Assembly (NCBI GenBank): GCA_934169535.1
Contig: CAKPOC010000013.1
Coordinates: 1-20,659, forward strand
Direction of reading: 5' to 3'
Origin: an uncultured Clostridia bacterium
GTDB taxonomy: Bacteria; Bacillota; Clostridia; TANB77; CAG-508
DNA: 20,659 nucleotides
Shown: piece by piece, positions 13,837 to 20,659 of the stretch
How positions within the stretch are numbered: the stretch's first letter is position 1
Layout of the letters: every line of letters starts with the position of its first letter
Notes under the pieces: model-generated
Database searches by the model: none
What the model was told of the DNA's origin: nothing
The model's input: the letters and a program-made list of their open reading frames with translations, nothing else
Position numbers and translations under genes: made by a program

Positions 13837-16749
13837 CTATTTGCTTGTAGATTTTTTGCGCTTACGCTCTACTTCTTGCATAACAAATACTTCAATTATG
13901 TCGCCTTCTTGTATATCATTAAAGTTTTCAATTTGAAGACCACATTCATAACCTTTTGCAACTTCTTTTGCGTCATCTTTAAATCTTTTTAATGAGGCAA
14001 GTTTACCTTCATGAATAACAACATTATCTCTAATTACTCTTACTCCTGCATTTCTTTCAACTTTACCGTCTTTTACATATCCACCTGCAATTGTTCCAAC
14101 ACTTGAAATTTTGAATGTTTGGCGAACTTCTACATTTCCTATAACTTTTTCTTCATATACAGGATCTAGCATTCCATTCATTGCAGCTTCTACATCTTCT
14201 AGCGCTTGATAAATTACAGAATATAATTTAATTTCTACTTCTTCCTTTTCAGCAGCATCTTTTGCCATTTGGTTTGGTCTTACATTAAATCCTATAATTA
14301 TTGCTTTTGCAGCTTTTGCTAAAGCTACATCAGACTCTGAAATTGCACCTGCTTGAGCATGTATAACTTTTACTTTTACTTCATCATCAGATAATTTTTC
14401 AAGTGATTGTTTTAATGCTTCGGCAGTTCCCTGAACATCAGTTTTTACAATTATGTTTAATGTTTTTAAATCTGCATTTGCCATTTGGTCAAATAAATTA
14501 TCTAAAGTAACTTTATTGTATTCGTTCATTACTTTTTCACGAGCTTGACGTTCACGTCTTTCTATTAAGTGTTTTGCCATTTTTTCATCTTTTACTTCGT
14601 AGAAAGTTTCTCCTGCCTCTGGCACTTTTGTAAGTCCCATAATTTCTACTGGTGTAGAAGGTCCTGCAGATTTTACCCTCTTTCCTTTGTCGTCTTTCAT
14701 GGCTCTAATTCTACCAATTGTAGTTCCTACAACAATTGTATCACCAACATCTAATTTTCCTCTTTGAACAAGTACTGATGCTATTGGGCCTTTAGTTTTA
14801 TCAAGTCTTGCTTCTATTACAACACCTTTTGCTTGCTTTTTAGGATTTACTTTTAAATCCTGCATGTCTGAAACAAGTAGAACCATTTCAAGAAGTGAAT
14901 CTATATTTATATGTTGTTTTGCTGAAATTTCAACAAATACAGTATTTCCTCCCCACTCTTCTGGAACTAAATCATATTTCATTAATTCTTGTTTTACTTT
15001 TTCAGGGTTTGCTCCTGGTACATCAATTTTATTTATCGCTACAATAATTGGAATTTCTGCAGCTTTTGCGTGATTTATTGCTTCTACTGTTTGAGGCATT
15101 ACACCATCATCTGCAGCAACAATTAGTATTGCAACATCTGTAATTTGTGCACCTCTTGCACGCATGCTTGTAAAAGCTTCGTGTCCTGGTGTATCTAAGA
15201 AAGTAATTTCTCTGCCATTTATAGTTACCTTGTAAGCACCTATATGCTGAGTAATTCCACCTGCTTCACCTTCTATTACGTTTGTTTTTCTAATAGCGTC
15301 TAAAAGTGAAGTTTTTCCATGGTCAACGTGTCCCATAACAACTACTACTGGTGGACGTTGAACTAAATCTTCTGCTTTGTCTTCAGACTCGTCAAATAGA
15401 ATGTCTTCTTCTTTTACTTCTTCCTTTTTATGGGCAGTAACTCCAAACTCCTCTGCAATTAAAAAAGCTGTGTCAAAGTCTAGTTGTTGATTTATACTTG
15501 CCATAATTCCTAAGCTCATTAATTTAGTAATTACTTCACTACTTGTTTTCTTAAGCTCAGAAGCTAAATCTTTTACAGATATGCTTTCTGGAATTGTGAT
15601 TTCTGTAAGCTTAAATATTTTTTGTTTTGTCCTTTCTTCTTGGTTTTTGTTTTTACGTTTACCTCTTTTTCCTCTTTCAGTTGATAAATCGTAATAATCA
15701 AGCATTCCGCCATCTTGCTCATTAAACATGTTAGAAAGACTATCTACTTGTTTTAAATTTTTAATTTTGCTTGTGTCATATTCGTCATTGTTTCTTCTTT
15801 GTCTATTTTTATTTTGTTTTTGCTCATCAAATCTATTATTATTTTTTGCTTTAAATGTTGCTCTTGTAGAATAATCTCTTTGATTTTCTTTAGTCGTAAC
15901 TTCTGTCTCTAAAATATCATTAATTTTTTTGTCAATTTTTCTTTCATCCATTGGTCTGTTATTTCTTTGATTATTTCTAAAGTTAGAATTTCCATCATTT
16001 CTTCTGAAATTATTTTTTGGACCTTGGTCTTTAGAAAAATTATTATTAGAAAATCTATTATTTCTAAAATTGTTTTCTTTATTAAAGTTATTTTCTCTGT
16101 TATGTCTAAAATTATTATTATCTTTGTTTTCGTGATTATTCTTATTAAATGGTTTATTCATATTCTTTCTTGTTTCTTTGTATTGTTGGTTATTAACATA
16201 TGCCTCTTTTTTTGCTGGCTCAGTTTTAACTTCTTCTTTCTTCTCCTCTTTTTTTACTTCTACCTTTTTTTCAGGCATAGTTTCAATTTTCTTTTCTTCT
16301 TTTACTTCTACTTTTTTTGGTTCTTCCTTCTTTTTATGTTCTTCTTTTTTTGGAAGTCCAAAAAGTTCACTTACTGTAAGAGGTTTGCTTTGTTTATTTC
16401 TATAAACCAAATTGTATTCGCTGCTCTTTTTTCTTTTTACAAAGCCAACATCTTTTCTTTCTTCTTGTATTTTTGGTTCTCTTGACTTAGAGCTTTCTTC
16501 ATTTTCAGTAAGTATTACTTCTCTTCTGATTATAACTGGTGTTTCCTTTTTTGAAGTTTGTTTTTTGCTTTTTAAATCTGATGTTTTTGATTTTTTGTTA
16601 AAATTCTTTCTTATTTTTTCTGCCAATGTATCATCTACACTACTTAAATGACTTGTTATTTCTGTTCCAAGTTCTTTTGCTTTTTCTATTATTTCCTTGC
16701 TTGAAATTCCCAATTCTTTTGCAAGTTCATGTACTTTTAGTTTACCCAA
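13837..16749 (-). CDS. infB: Translation initiation factor IF-2
   Basis: IF-2 is the GTPase that places initiator fMet-tRNA on the 30S subunit and promotes subunit joining. I place the start at TTG 16749 (970 residues, MGKLKVHELAKELG). A GTG at 16761 overlaps the GGAGG ribosome binding site and so is unlikely. Counting from that GTG, there is an N-terminal IF2N domain (10-50), a long disordered region (60-380) of Lys/Glu blocks then Asn/Arg/Phe-rich sequence, and a second IF2N domain (about 385-445). The G domain has GHVDHGKT (477-484), DTPGHEAF (523-530) and NKID (577-580), followed by the usual beta-barrel and C2 domain ending in a basic tail. Between rnpM and infB the ylxQ gene found in many relatives is absent. 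Confidence 0.96.
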   Translation of the reverse strand: MGKLKVHELAKELGISSKEIIEKAKELGTEITSHLSSVDDTLAEKIRKNFNKKSKTSDLKSKKQTSKKETPVIIRREVILTENEESSKSREPKIQEERKDVGFVKRKKSSEYNLVYRNKQSKPLTVSELFGLPKKEEHKKKEEPKKVEVKEEKKIETMPEKKVEVKKEEKKEEVKTEPAKKEAYVNNQQYKETRKNMNKPFNKNNHENKDNNNFRHNRENNFNKENNFRNNRFSNNNFSKDQGPKNNFRRNDGNSNFRNNQRNNRPMDERKIDKKINDILETEVTTKENQRDYSTRATFKAKNNNRFDEQKQNKNRQRRNNDEYDTSKIKNLKQVDSLSNMFNEQDGGMLDYYDLSTERGKRGKRKNKNQEERTKQKIFKLTEITIPESISVKDLASELKKTSSEVITKLMSLGIMASINQQLDFDTAFLIAEEFGVTAHKKEEVKEEDILFDESEDKAEDLVQRPPVVVVMGHVDHGKTSLLDAIRKTNVIEGEAGGITQHIGAYKVTINGREITFLDTPGHEAFTSMRARGAQITDVAILIVAADDGVMPQTVEAINHAKAAEIPIIVAINKIDVPGANPEKVKQELMKYDLVPEEWGGNTVFVEISAKQHINIDSLLEMVLLVSDMQDLKVNPKKQAKGVVIEARLDKTKGPIASVLVQRGKLDVGDTIVVGTTIGRIRAMKDDKGKRVKSAGPSTPVEIMGLTKVPEAGETFYEVKDEKMAKHLIERRERQAREKVMNEYNKVTLDNLFDQMANADLKTLNIIVKTDVQGTAEALKQSLEKLSDDEVKVKVIHAQAGAISESDVALAKAAKAIIIGFNVRPNQMAKDAAEKEEVEIKLYSVIYQALEDVEAAMNGMLDPVYEEKVIGNVEVRQTFKISSVGTIAGGYVKDGKVERNAGVRVIRDNVVIHEGKLASLKRFKDDAKEVAKGYECGLQIENFNDIQEGDIIEVFVMQEVERKRKKSTSK

Positions 16750-16781
16750 AATAAACTTCACCTCCTATTTTTTTTAATTTA

Positions 16782-17063
16782 TTATTTGTTATTTGCTTGA
16801 TTATCAATAATTACACCCCTTAAGTTTTCATAAATTTCATTGCTTATACTAACTCCAAAAGCTTTTTCAAGCCTTTTTGTTTTTATTGCCTTTTCTAAGC
16901 ACTCCGCATTACAAATATATGCTCCGCGGCCATTTGCTTTTCCTGTTTTGTCAATAAAGATTTTTCCTTCTTTATTTTTTACAATTCTGATAAGCTCATT
17001 TTTATTTTTTTCTTCTAAGCAACCTGTGCAAGTTCTTGCTACTATATTTTTCAAATTCATCAC
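16782..17063 (-). CDS. rnpM: YlxR-family RNase P modulator
   Basis: This 93-residue basic cytoplasmic protein belongs to the YlxR (DUF448) family, which in Bacillus subtilis binds the RNase P RNA and modulates its activity. The family's features are present: RTCTGCLEEKNKNELIRIV near the N-terminus with a CxxC, then a GKANGRGAYIC segment with the conserved GRGAY and a third cysteine, and ECLEKAIKTKRLEKAFG. The nusA stop is 2 nt away. GTG 17063, ATG 17060 and TTG 17054 are all possible starts; AAGGG upstream best suits the TTG, which would remove three residues. Confidence 0.93.
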   Translation of the reverse strand: MMNLKNIVARTCTGCLEEKNKNELIRIVKNKEGKIFIDKTGKANGRGAYICNAECLEKAIKTKRLEKAFGVSISNEIYENLRGVIIDNQANNK

Positions 17064-17065
17064 CC

Positions 17066-18214
17066 TTATTCGTTTGAAGTATCTTCGTTATTTTCCTCGT
17101 TTGGCTCTACATTTTCTTCTTGCATTTTTGCAAGTATTTCCCTAAATTGTGATTCGCTCTTTATGTCAATCTTCCAGTTTGTAAGTTTTGCTGCAAGTCT
17201 TGCATTTTGACCTGCTTTTCCTATTGCCAATGATAATTGATCATCTGGAACTATAACTTGTGCGAATTTTTCTTCTTCTTTTATATCTACAGCCATTACT
17301 TTTGCTGGAAGTAAGCTTTCTGCAATATATGCTGCAGGGTCCTCATGCCACTCAATAACATCTATTTTTTCGCCATTTAATTCATTTATTATATTTTGAA
17401 TACGAATTCCTTTTTGGCCAACGCATGAACCAACTGGGTCAATATTTTCGTTTTGAGAATATACTGCAACTTTGCATCTTCTTCCTGGATCTCTTGAAAC
17501 ACTTTTTATTTCAATTAAGCCTTCGTATATTTCTGGAATTTCTAGTTCAAATAATTTTTTTACAAATTCTCCGTTTGCTCTTGAAACAATTATTTGAGTT
17601 GAACCCTTTGCCCCTTTTTCTACATTTGCAATACATGCTCTAATTTTTTGGTTTTGTCTATAAACTTCTGTTGGTATTTGTTCTTTTACAGGCATAATTC
17701 CTTCTGTTCTTCCTAAGTCCATTACAACTATATTTCTATCAACTTTTTGGATTATTCCTGAAACTATTTCGCCTTTTCTTTGACTAAATTCGTTATAAAG
17801 GACATCTCTTGTTGCTTCTCTTATTCTTTGAGTTATAACTTGTTTTGCTGTTTGAGCTGCAATTCTACCAAAGTTTTTTGGCATAAGTTCTGTTCTTACA
17901 ACATCCCCTAAGTTATATTTAACATTTATTTTTCTTGCATCTTCTAAAGATATTTGCGAATCATCTTCAGGTTCTTCTACAACTTGTTGTTCTTCATACA
18001 CATGAGTTTCGCCTGTTTCCCTGTCCATTGTTATTTTTACGTTGTCAGTAGTTACATCAAAGTTTTTCTTGTAAGCTATAACTAACGCTGTTTCAATTGA
18101 CTCAATAACATAGTCTTTGTTTATTCCTTGATCCTTTTCTAATTCGTTTAGTGCCATTATTAATTCTGTTGCATCAATTCCTAAATTAACTGCTTTACTT
18201 ACTTTCTTTTTCAT
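17066..18214 (-). CDS. nusA: Transcription termination/antitermination factor NusA
   Basis: NusA binds RNA polymerase and nascent RNA, affecting pausing and intrinsic termination. The 382-residue protein has the RNA-polymerase-binding N-terminal domain (about 10-130), an S1 domain starting GEIVSGIIQKVDRN, and tandem KH domains with GxxG motifs in VGQKGIRIQNI and IGKAGQNARLA. It ends in a short acidic tail (EENVEPNEENNED) and lacks the extra C-terminal acidic repeats of Proteobacteria, as is usual in Firmicutes. AAAGGA precedes the ATG at 18214, 19 nt after rimP. Confidence 0.97.
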   Translation of the reverse strand: MKKKVSKAVNLGIDATELIMALNELEKDQGINKDYVIESIETALVIAYKKNFDVTTDNVKITMDRETGETHVYEEQQVVEEPEDDSQISLEDARKINVKYNLGDVVRTELMPKNFGRIAAQTAKQVITQRIREATRDVLYNEFSQRKGEIVSGIIQKVDRNIVVMDLGRTEGIMPVKEQIPTEVYRQNQKIRACIANVEKGAKGSTQIIVSRANGEFVKKLFELEIPEIYEGLIEIKSVSRDPGRRCKVAVYSQNENIDPVGSCVGQKGIRIQNIINELNGEKIDVIEWHEDPAAYIAESLLPAKVMAVDIKEEEKFAQVIVPDDQLSLAIGKAGQNARLAAKLTNWKIDIKSESQFREILAKMQEENVEPNEENNEDTSNE

Positions 18215-18233
18215 ATTACTTATCCTTTCTTAT

Positions 18234-18692
18234 TTAGTTCCAATTAAATGCTCTTTTCATTGAGCTAATATTATTTTTTGAAATATTTATTATATTTTTT
18301 TCAATTTCTAGAGTAATTGACTCATCATCAAAATTTGTAAGAACTCCTGTAAATTCTTTTTGCTTATTTATTGGTTTAAAGCATTTTACATTTATTTGTT
18401 GGTTTAAGTTTAGTTGTAAATGCTTGTTACTTCTGATATGCCTTTCTACCCCTGGAGAAGATATTTCTAAAAAATATTGTTCCTTTATGTAATTTGCTTT
18501 ATCAAGCATGTCGCTAATTGCGTCATTTACTTTTTCGCAATCGTTTAAGCTAATTCCGTTAGGGCTATCTATAAATATTCGTAAAAAATAGTCCTGCCCT
18601 TCCTTAACATACATCACATCATATATTGAATAACCTAAATTACAAACTGTATCTGAAATTAAGTTTTCAACTTTTTCTTCTATTTTTGACAC
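18234..18692 (-). CDS. rimP: Ribosome maturation factor RimP
   Basis: RimP assists assembly of the 30S subunit at the S12 binding stage. At 152 residues it has normal length. Typical features are the N-terminal alpha-beta domain with YDVMYVKEGQDYFLRIFIDS and the conserved LDKANYIKEQYFLEISSPGVERHI (only its core, YFLEISSPGVER, is diagnostic), followed by a small beta-barrel ending with NISSMKRAFNWN. The start is GTG 18692, supported by GGAGG six bases upstream. It is the first gene of the nusA operon and has its own promoter and leader hairpin. Confidence 0.96.
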   Translation of the reverse strand: MSKIEEKVENLISDTVCNLGYSIYDVMYVKEGQDYFLRIFIDSPNGISLNDCEKVNDAISDMLDKANYIKEQYFLEISSPGVERHIRSNKHLQLNLNQQINVKCFKPINKQKEFTGVLTNFDDESITLEIEKNIINISKNNISSMKRAFNWN

Positions 18693-18714
18693 GATTTTCC
18701 TCCTTATACATTGT

Positions 18715-18744
18715 AGAAGAGTGGAATTTGTGTTCCACTCTTCT
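18715..18744 (-). promoter_or_regulatory. Leader hairpin of the rimP-nusA-infB operon
   Basis: A perfect 12-bp stem, AGAAGAGTGGAA (18715-18726) with TTCCACTCTTCT (18733-18744), has a 6-nt loop and lies in the predicted 66-nt leader, 11 nt before the rimP ribosome binding site. No U-tract follows, so it is not an intrinsic terminator. Its place suits a pausing, processing or translational control element. Confidence 0.6.
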
Positions 18745-18764
18745 TCTCTTGCTATGTCTACTAT

Positions 18765-18793
18765 ATTTTACCCTATTTTTGGAAAAAAATCAA
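18765..18793 (-). promoter_or_regulatory. Promoter of the rimP-nusA-infB operon
   Basis: On the minus strand TTGATT (18788-18793), 17 nt, then TAAAAT (18765-18770). It is the only good match between the upstream membrane protein gene and rimP. Confidence 0.65.
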
Positions 18794-18810
18794 GGGTTTT
18801 AAAGAATTAT

Positions 18811-20433
18811 TTAAAATTGATACACATCAAATTGATTTATGCTAACTTTATTTTTATATTGTTTATTTATGCTAGTATCTTTTTTTACAATAATTACTGT
18901 ATTTTCTTCTATATTCTCTGGCAAATAAAATTTGTATTTTCCAAATGCTTTTATATTTTCAAAAGTTCCATTTGGTCTGTAATATTCTACGGTTTGTAAA
19001 TATGTATTTACATCTTCTTGTCCATAAAACAAAAAGTATATAAATGGTTCTTTAAAAGAATATTCACAGTATATTGTTTCTGCATTTAAATTATTACAAT
19101 AGTCTACAACTTCTTCCATTCCTGAGGTAAAAGTAAAGTACTTATTATAATCTTTATTTAAATATGAATTCATAAACGCTACAAAAAGTATTATATACAT
19201 AATTCCAATATACACCGCTATTTTAGGAAATCTTGTTATCACCTCATATATTCCAACAGAAATGTAATATGCAATGGGGAGCATTATAATATTTAATCTA
19301 TTTATATTTCCATTGCAAAATACTGCAAGGATGCCTGATGCAATCATCCAAATGTTAATTATTTGGTTGTATTTATTGCTTTTGTATTTATCCAAACACG
19401 TAAAAAGCCCTATTATAAAAAATACATTACTTATTAAATAAAATGCACCAAATTGTGGTATTGCATTCCATTCTAGTCCATCACTTTGAAGTAACAAAAT
19501 TTTAGCAAGAGTTACTATATTTTTTGCGCAGCTTCCTAAAATATTTCCAGAAAATACTGAAGAAACGCTATCATATCTATTTACTAAAAGTCTTGGAATT
19601 GTAATTTTTCCTATGGTTATTTGATTTAAATTAAACGTATTTATTAGCACATATAAAATCATTGGAATACATACTACAAATATTATTGCTAGCATAAGTA
19701 CTGATTTTTTTATCGAAATTTCTTTCTTTTTAATTAAATATGCTAGTAAAATTAACACAAATACAGGTAAGAATAAGTAGCTTGTTCCATACGAATAACT
19801 TGAAAGGCCTAATATCACAAATGATAAAATTTGCAGCCAAGTCTTTTTGTTTTTTAGTCCTAATACTAACAAAAGCACTGCAAGCATTACTAGCTCTGGG
19901 AATATGTTGCACTCCATTCCCCATCTGCTCTTCATAATATGCCATGGGCAAATTGCTAAAAATGTAGTTCCAATAGTTGCTAATTTTTTATTGTCAAATA
20001 TATTTTTTAGTAAGTAATAAAAAATATATAATGCTGCAATTCCTATTAATGCCATTGGAAGTCTCATTGTATATATGCTTAATCCTCCTAGCATAATAAA
20101 TGGAATCATTATGTAAGAATATAACACACTTTGCCCGCTTCCCCACGCATATAAATATACAGGGTAAGAATTCCCTCCTCTATCTTTTCCATATTTAAAA
20201 AGTGAAAATGCATCATATCCGCTTGATGCTTCATCAACATTTAGTGCGTTTGGGAATTTATCTATTGCAGCAATCCTTACTGAGCTTCCAATAATTAGTA
20301 CAATGGTTAATATTATTTCCCATTTGTAATCTTTAATTATGTCCTTATTTTGTTTTTTGCCCTTTATTATTGTTTTTGCTAAAAATGAAAGTGGAATTAT
20401 TAAACAAAATATTATAGTTATTAGTATTTTCAA
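18811..20433 (-). CDS. GT-C-type polytopic membrane glycosyltransferase-like protein
   Basis: This 540-residue protein has about ten to twelve hydrophobic segments (the first at 1-20, the second at about 40-53) and a soluble C-terminal tail of about 110 residues. The first outer loop carries an acidic motif NVDEASSGYDAF with D67-E68. This is the usual site of the catalytic aspartate in GT-C enzymes (GT39/GT83, PMT and ArnT types) that move sugars from polyprenyl phosphate onto acceptors outside the membrane. RLPMALIGIAALYIFYYL and CPWHIMKSRWGMECN are also typical of the GT39-like group in Firmicutes. The start is TTG 20433 with GGGAGA eight bases upstream. It lies 48 nt after a GNAT gene, perhaps in one operon. 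The donor and acceptor are unknown. Confidence 0.75.
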   Translation of the reverse strand: MKILITIIFCLIIPLSFLAKTIIKGKKQNKDIIKDYKWEIILTIVLIIGSSVRIAAIDKFPNALNVDEASSGYDAFSLFKYGKDRGGNSYPVYLYAWGSGQSVLYSYIMIPFIMLGGLSIYTMRLPMALIGIAALYIFYYLLKNIFDNKKLATIGTTFLAICPWHIMKSRWGMECNIFPELVMLAVLLLVLGLKNKKTWLQILSFVILGLSSYSYGTSYLFLPVFVLILLAYLIKKKEISIKKSVLMLAIIFVVCIPMILYVLINTFNLNQITIGKITIPRLLVNRYDSVSSVFSGNILGSCAKNIVTLAKILLLQSDGLEWNAIPQFGAFYLISNVFFIIGLFTCLDKYKSNKYNQIINIWMIASGILAVFCNGNINRLNIIMLPIAYYISVGIYEVITRFPKIAVYIGIMYIILFVAFMNSYLNKDYNKYFTFTSGMEEVVDYCNNLNAETIYCEYSFKEPFIYFLFYGQEDVNTYLQTVEYYRPNGTFENIKAFGKYKFYLPENIEENTVIIVKKDTSINKQYKNKVSINQFDVYQF

Positions 20434-20481
20434 TTTTTTATTCTCCCATAATCAATTATATAGAAATATTAATCTATTTAA

Positions 20482-20659
20482 TTAATCCTTTACTTTTAAA
20501 TTTTTTGAATAGTAGTACATATCAATGCAGTGCAAATTTCCATCTATAATTTCTTCATCATAATTGTCTATAAAAAAATTTTTGATTGTTTTTTCGTATT
20601 TGTCAAAACCTTGTTTTACATAAAATGGAATGTTGTTTTCAGTTGTTCCAACTAACATT
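20482..20659 (-). CDS. GNAT-family N-acetyltransferase (C-terminal part, cut by window edge)
   Basis: An open frame enters from the right edge and ends at TAA 20482-20484, giving 59 visible codons. It reads MLVGTTENNIPFYVKQGFDK and onward to FFIDNYDEEIIDGN and CIDMYYYSKNLK. The GT(x)nFYxKxGF pattern is the conserved C-terminal motif B region of GNAT acetyltransferases, where the Tyr often acts as general acid, and the FFxDNYDEEIxD...CxDMxYxxK tail is found in a Firmicutes GNAT subgroup. The acetyl-CoA-binding Q/RxxGxG/A motif must lie beyond the window. The ATG at 20658 is probably internal. Confidence 0.8.
   Translation of the reverse strand, partial: MLVGTTENNIPFYVKQGFDKYEKTIKNFFIDNYDEEIIDGNLHCIDMYYYSKNLKVKD

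Noticed and set aside
15967..16485. 172-codon open frame on the plus strand opposite infB
   Set aside because: It lies antisense to the AT-biased, low-complexity part of infB, is made of Phe/Ile/Leu runs and has no ribosome binding site. It is a composition artefact.
20455..20483. Promoter for the GT-C gene (TATAAT at 20455-20460)
   Set aside because: The matching -35 is AATTAA, and the start codon would be only about 15 nt from the transcription start, leaving little room for the ribosome binding site. Read-through from the GNAT gene is as likely.

Overview
The window looks like a chromosomal segment from a low-GC Gram-positive bacterium, most likely an uncultured, gut-type member of the Clostridia. 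The reasons are very AT-rich DNA, strong AGGAGG-type ribosome binding sites, TTG and GTG starts, a YlxR-type RNase P modulator in the nusA operon, and a MurT/GatD-like pair. Sixteen of the nineteen genes lie on the minus strand. No rRNA, tRNA, CRISPR array, insertion sequence or prophage was seen, and no gene-free gap exceeds 300 bases.

Left region (1-2505): a polytopic membrane protein cut by the window edge; rpmF (ribosomal protein L32) with a perfect-consensus promoter and a GC-rich leader; and a two-gene unit of a TSCPD-domain cysteine protein and a COG0523 (CobW/ZNG-type) metallochaperone GTPase. At two junctions the terminator of one gene lies inside the promoter of the next.

Transport region (2506-6863): a 1196-residue MMPL/RND exporter, whose large extracytoplasmic loop carries seven copies of a roughly 79-residue repeat, is divergent from a TetR-family regulator. 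The gap between them holds two near-identical operator-like sites and a perfect 12-bp inverted repeat.

Most unusual region (6889-10233): a compact operon of a MurT-like Mur ligase, a GatD-like amidotransferase and an EctB-type diaminobutyrate aminotransferase. The GatD-like protein has lost both the catalytic cysteine and the catalytic histidine, so it should not release ammonia from glutamine. Its tight coupling to an enzyme that makes L-2,4-diaminobutyrate suggests a ligase complex that may use a different amine. This is inference, but it is the best candidate here for an undescribed system.

Middle (10447-11474): a small Cro/C1-type regulator, divergent from the MurT-like operon, followed by a membrane-anchored exported protein of unknown function.

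Right region (11526-18793): the conserved translation and transcription operon rimP-nusA-rnpM(ylxR)-infB-rbfA-nrnA-truB, with its promoter, a leader hairpin and internal hairpins; ylxQ is missing. Beyond it lie a GT-C-type membrane protein and the C-terminal end of a GNAT acetyltransferase, cut by the right edge.
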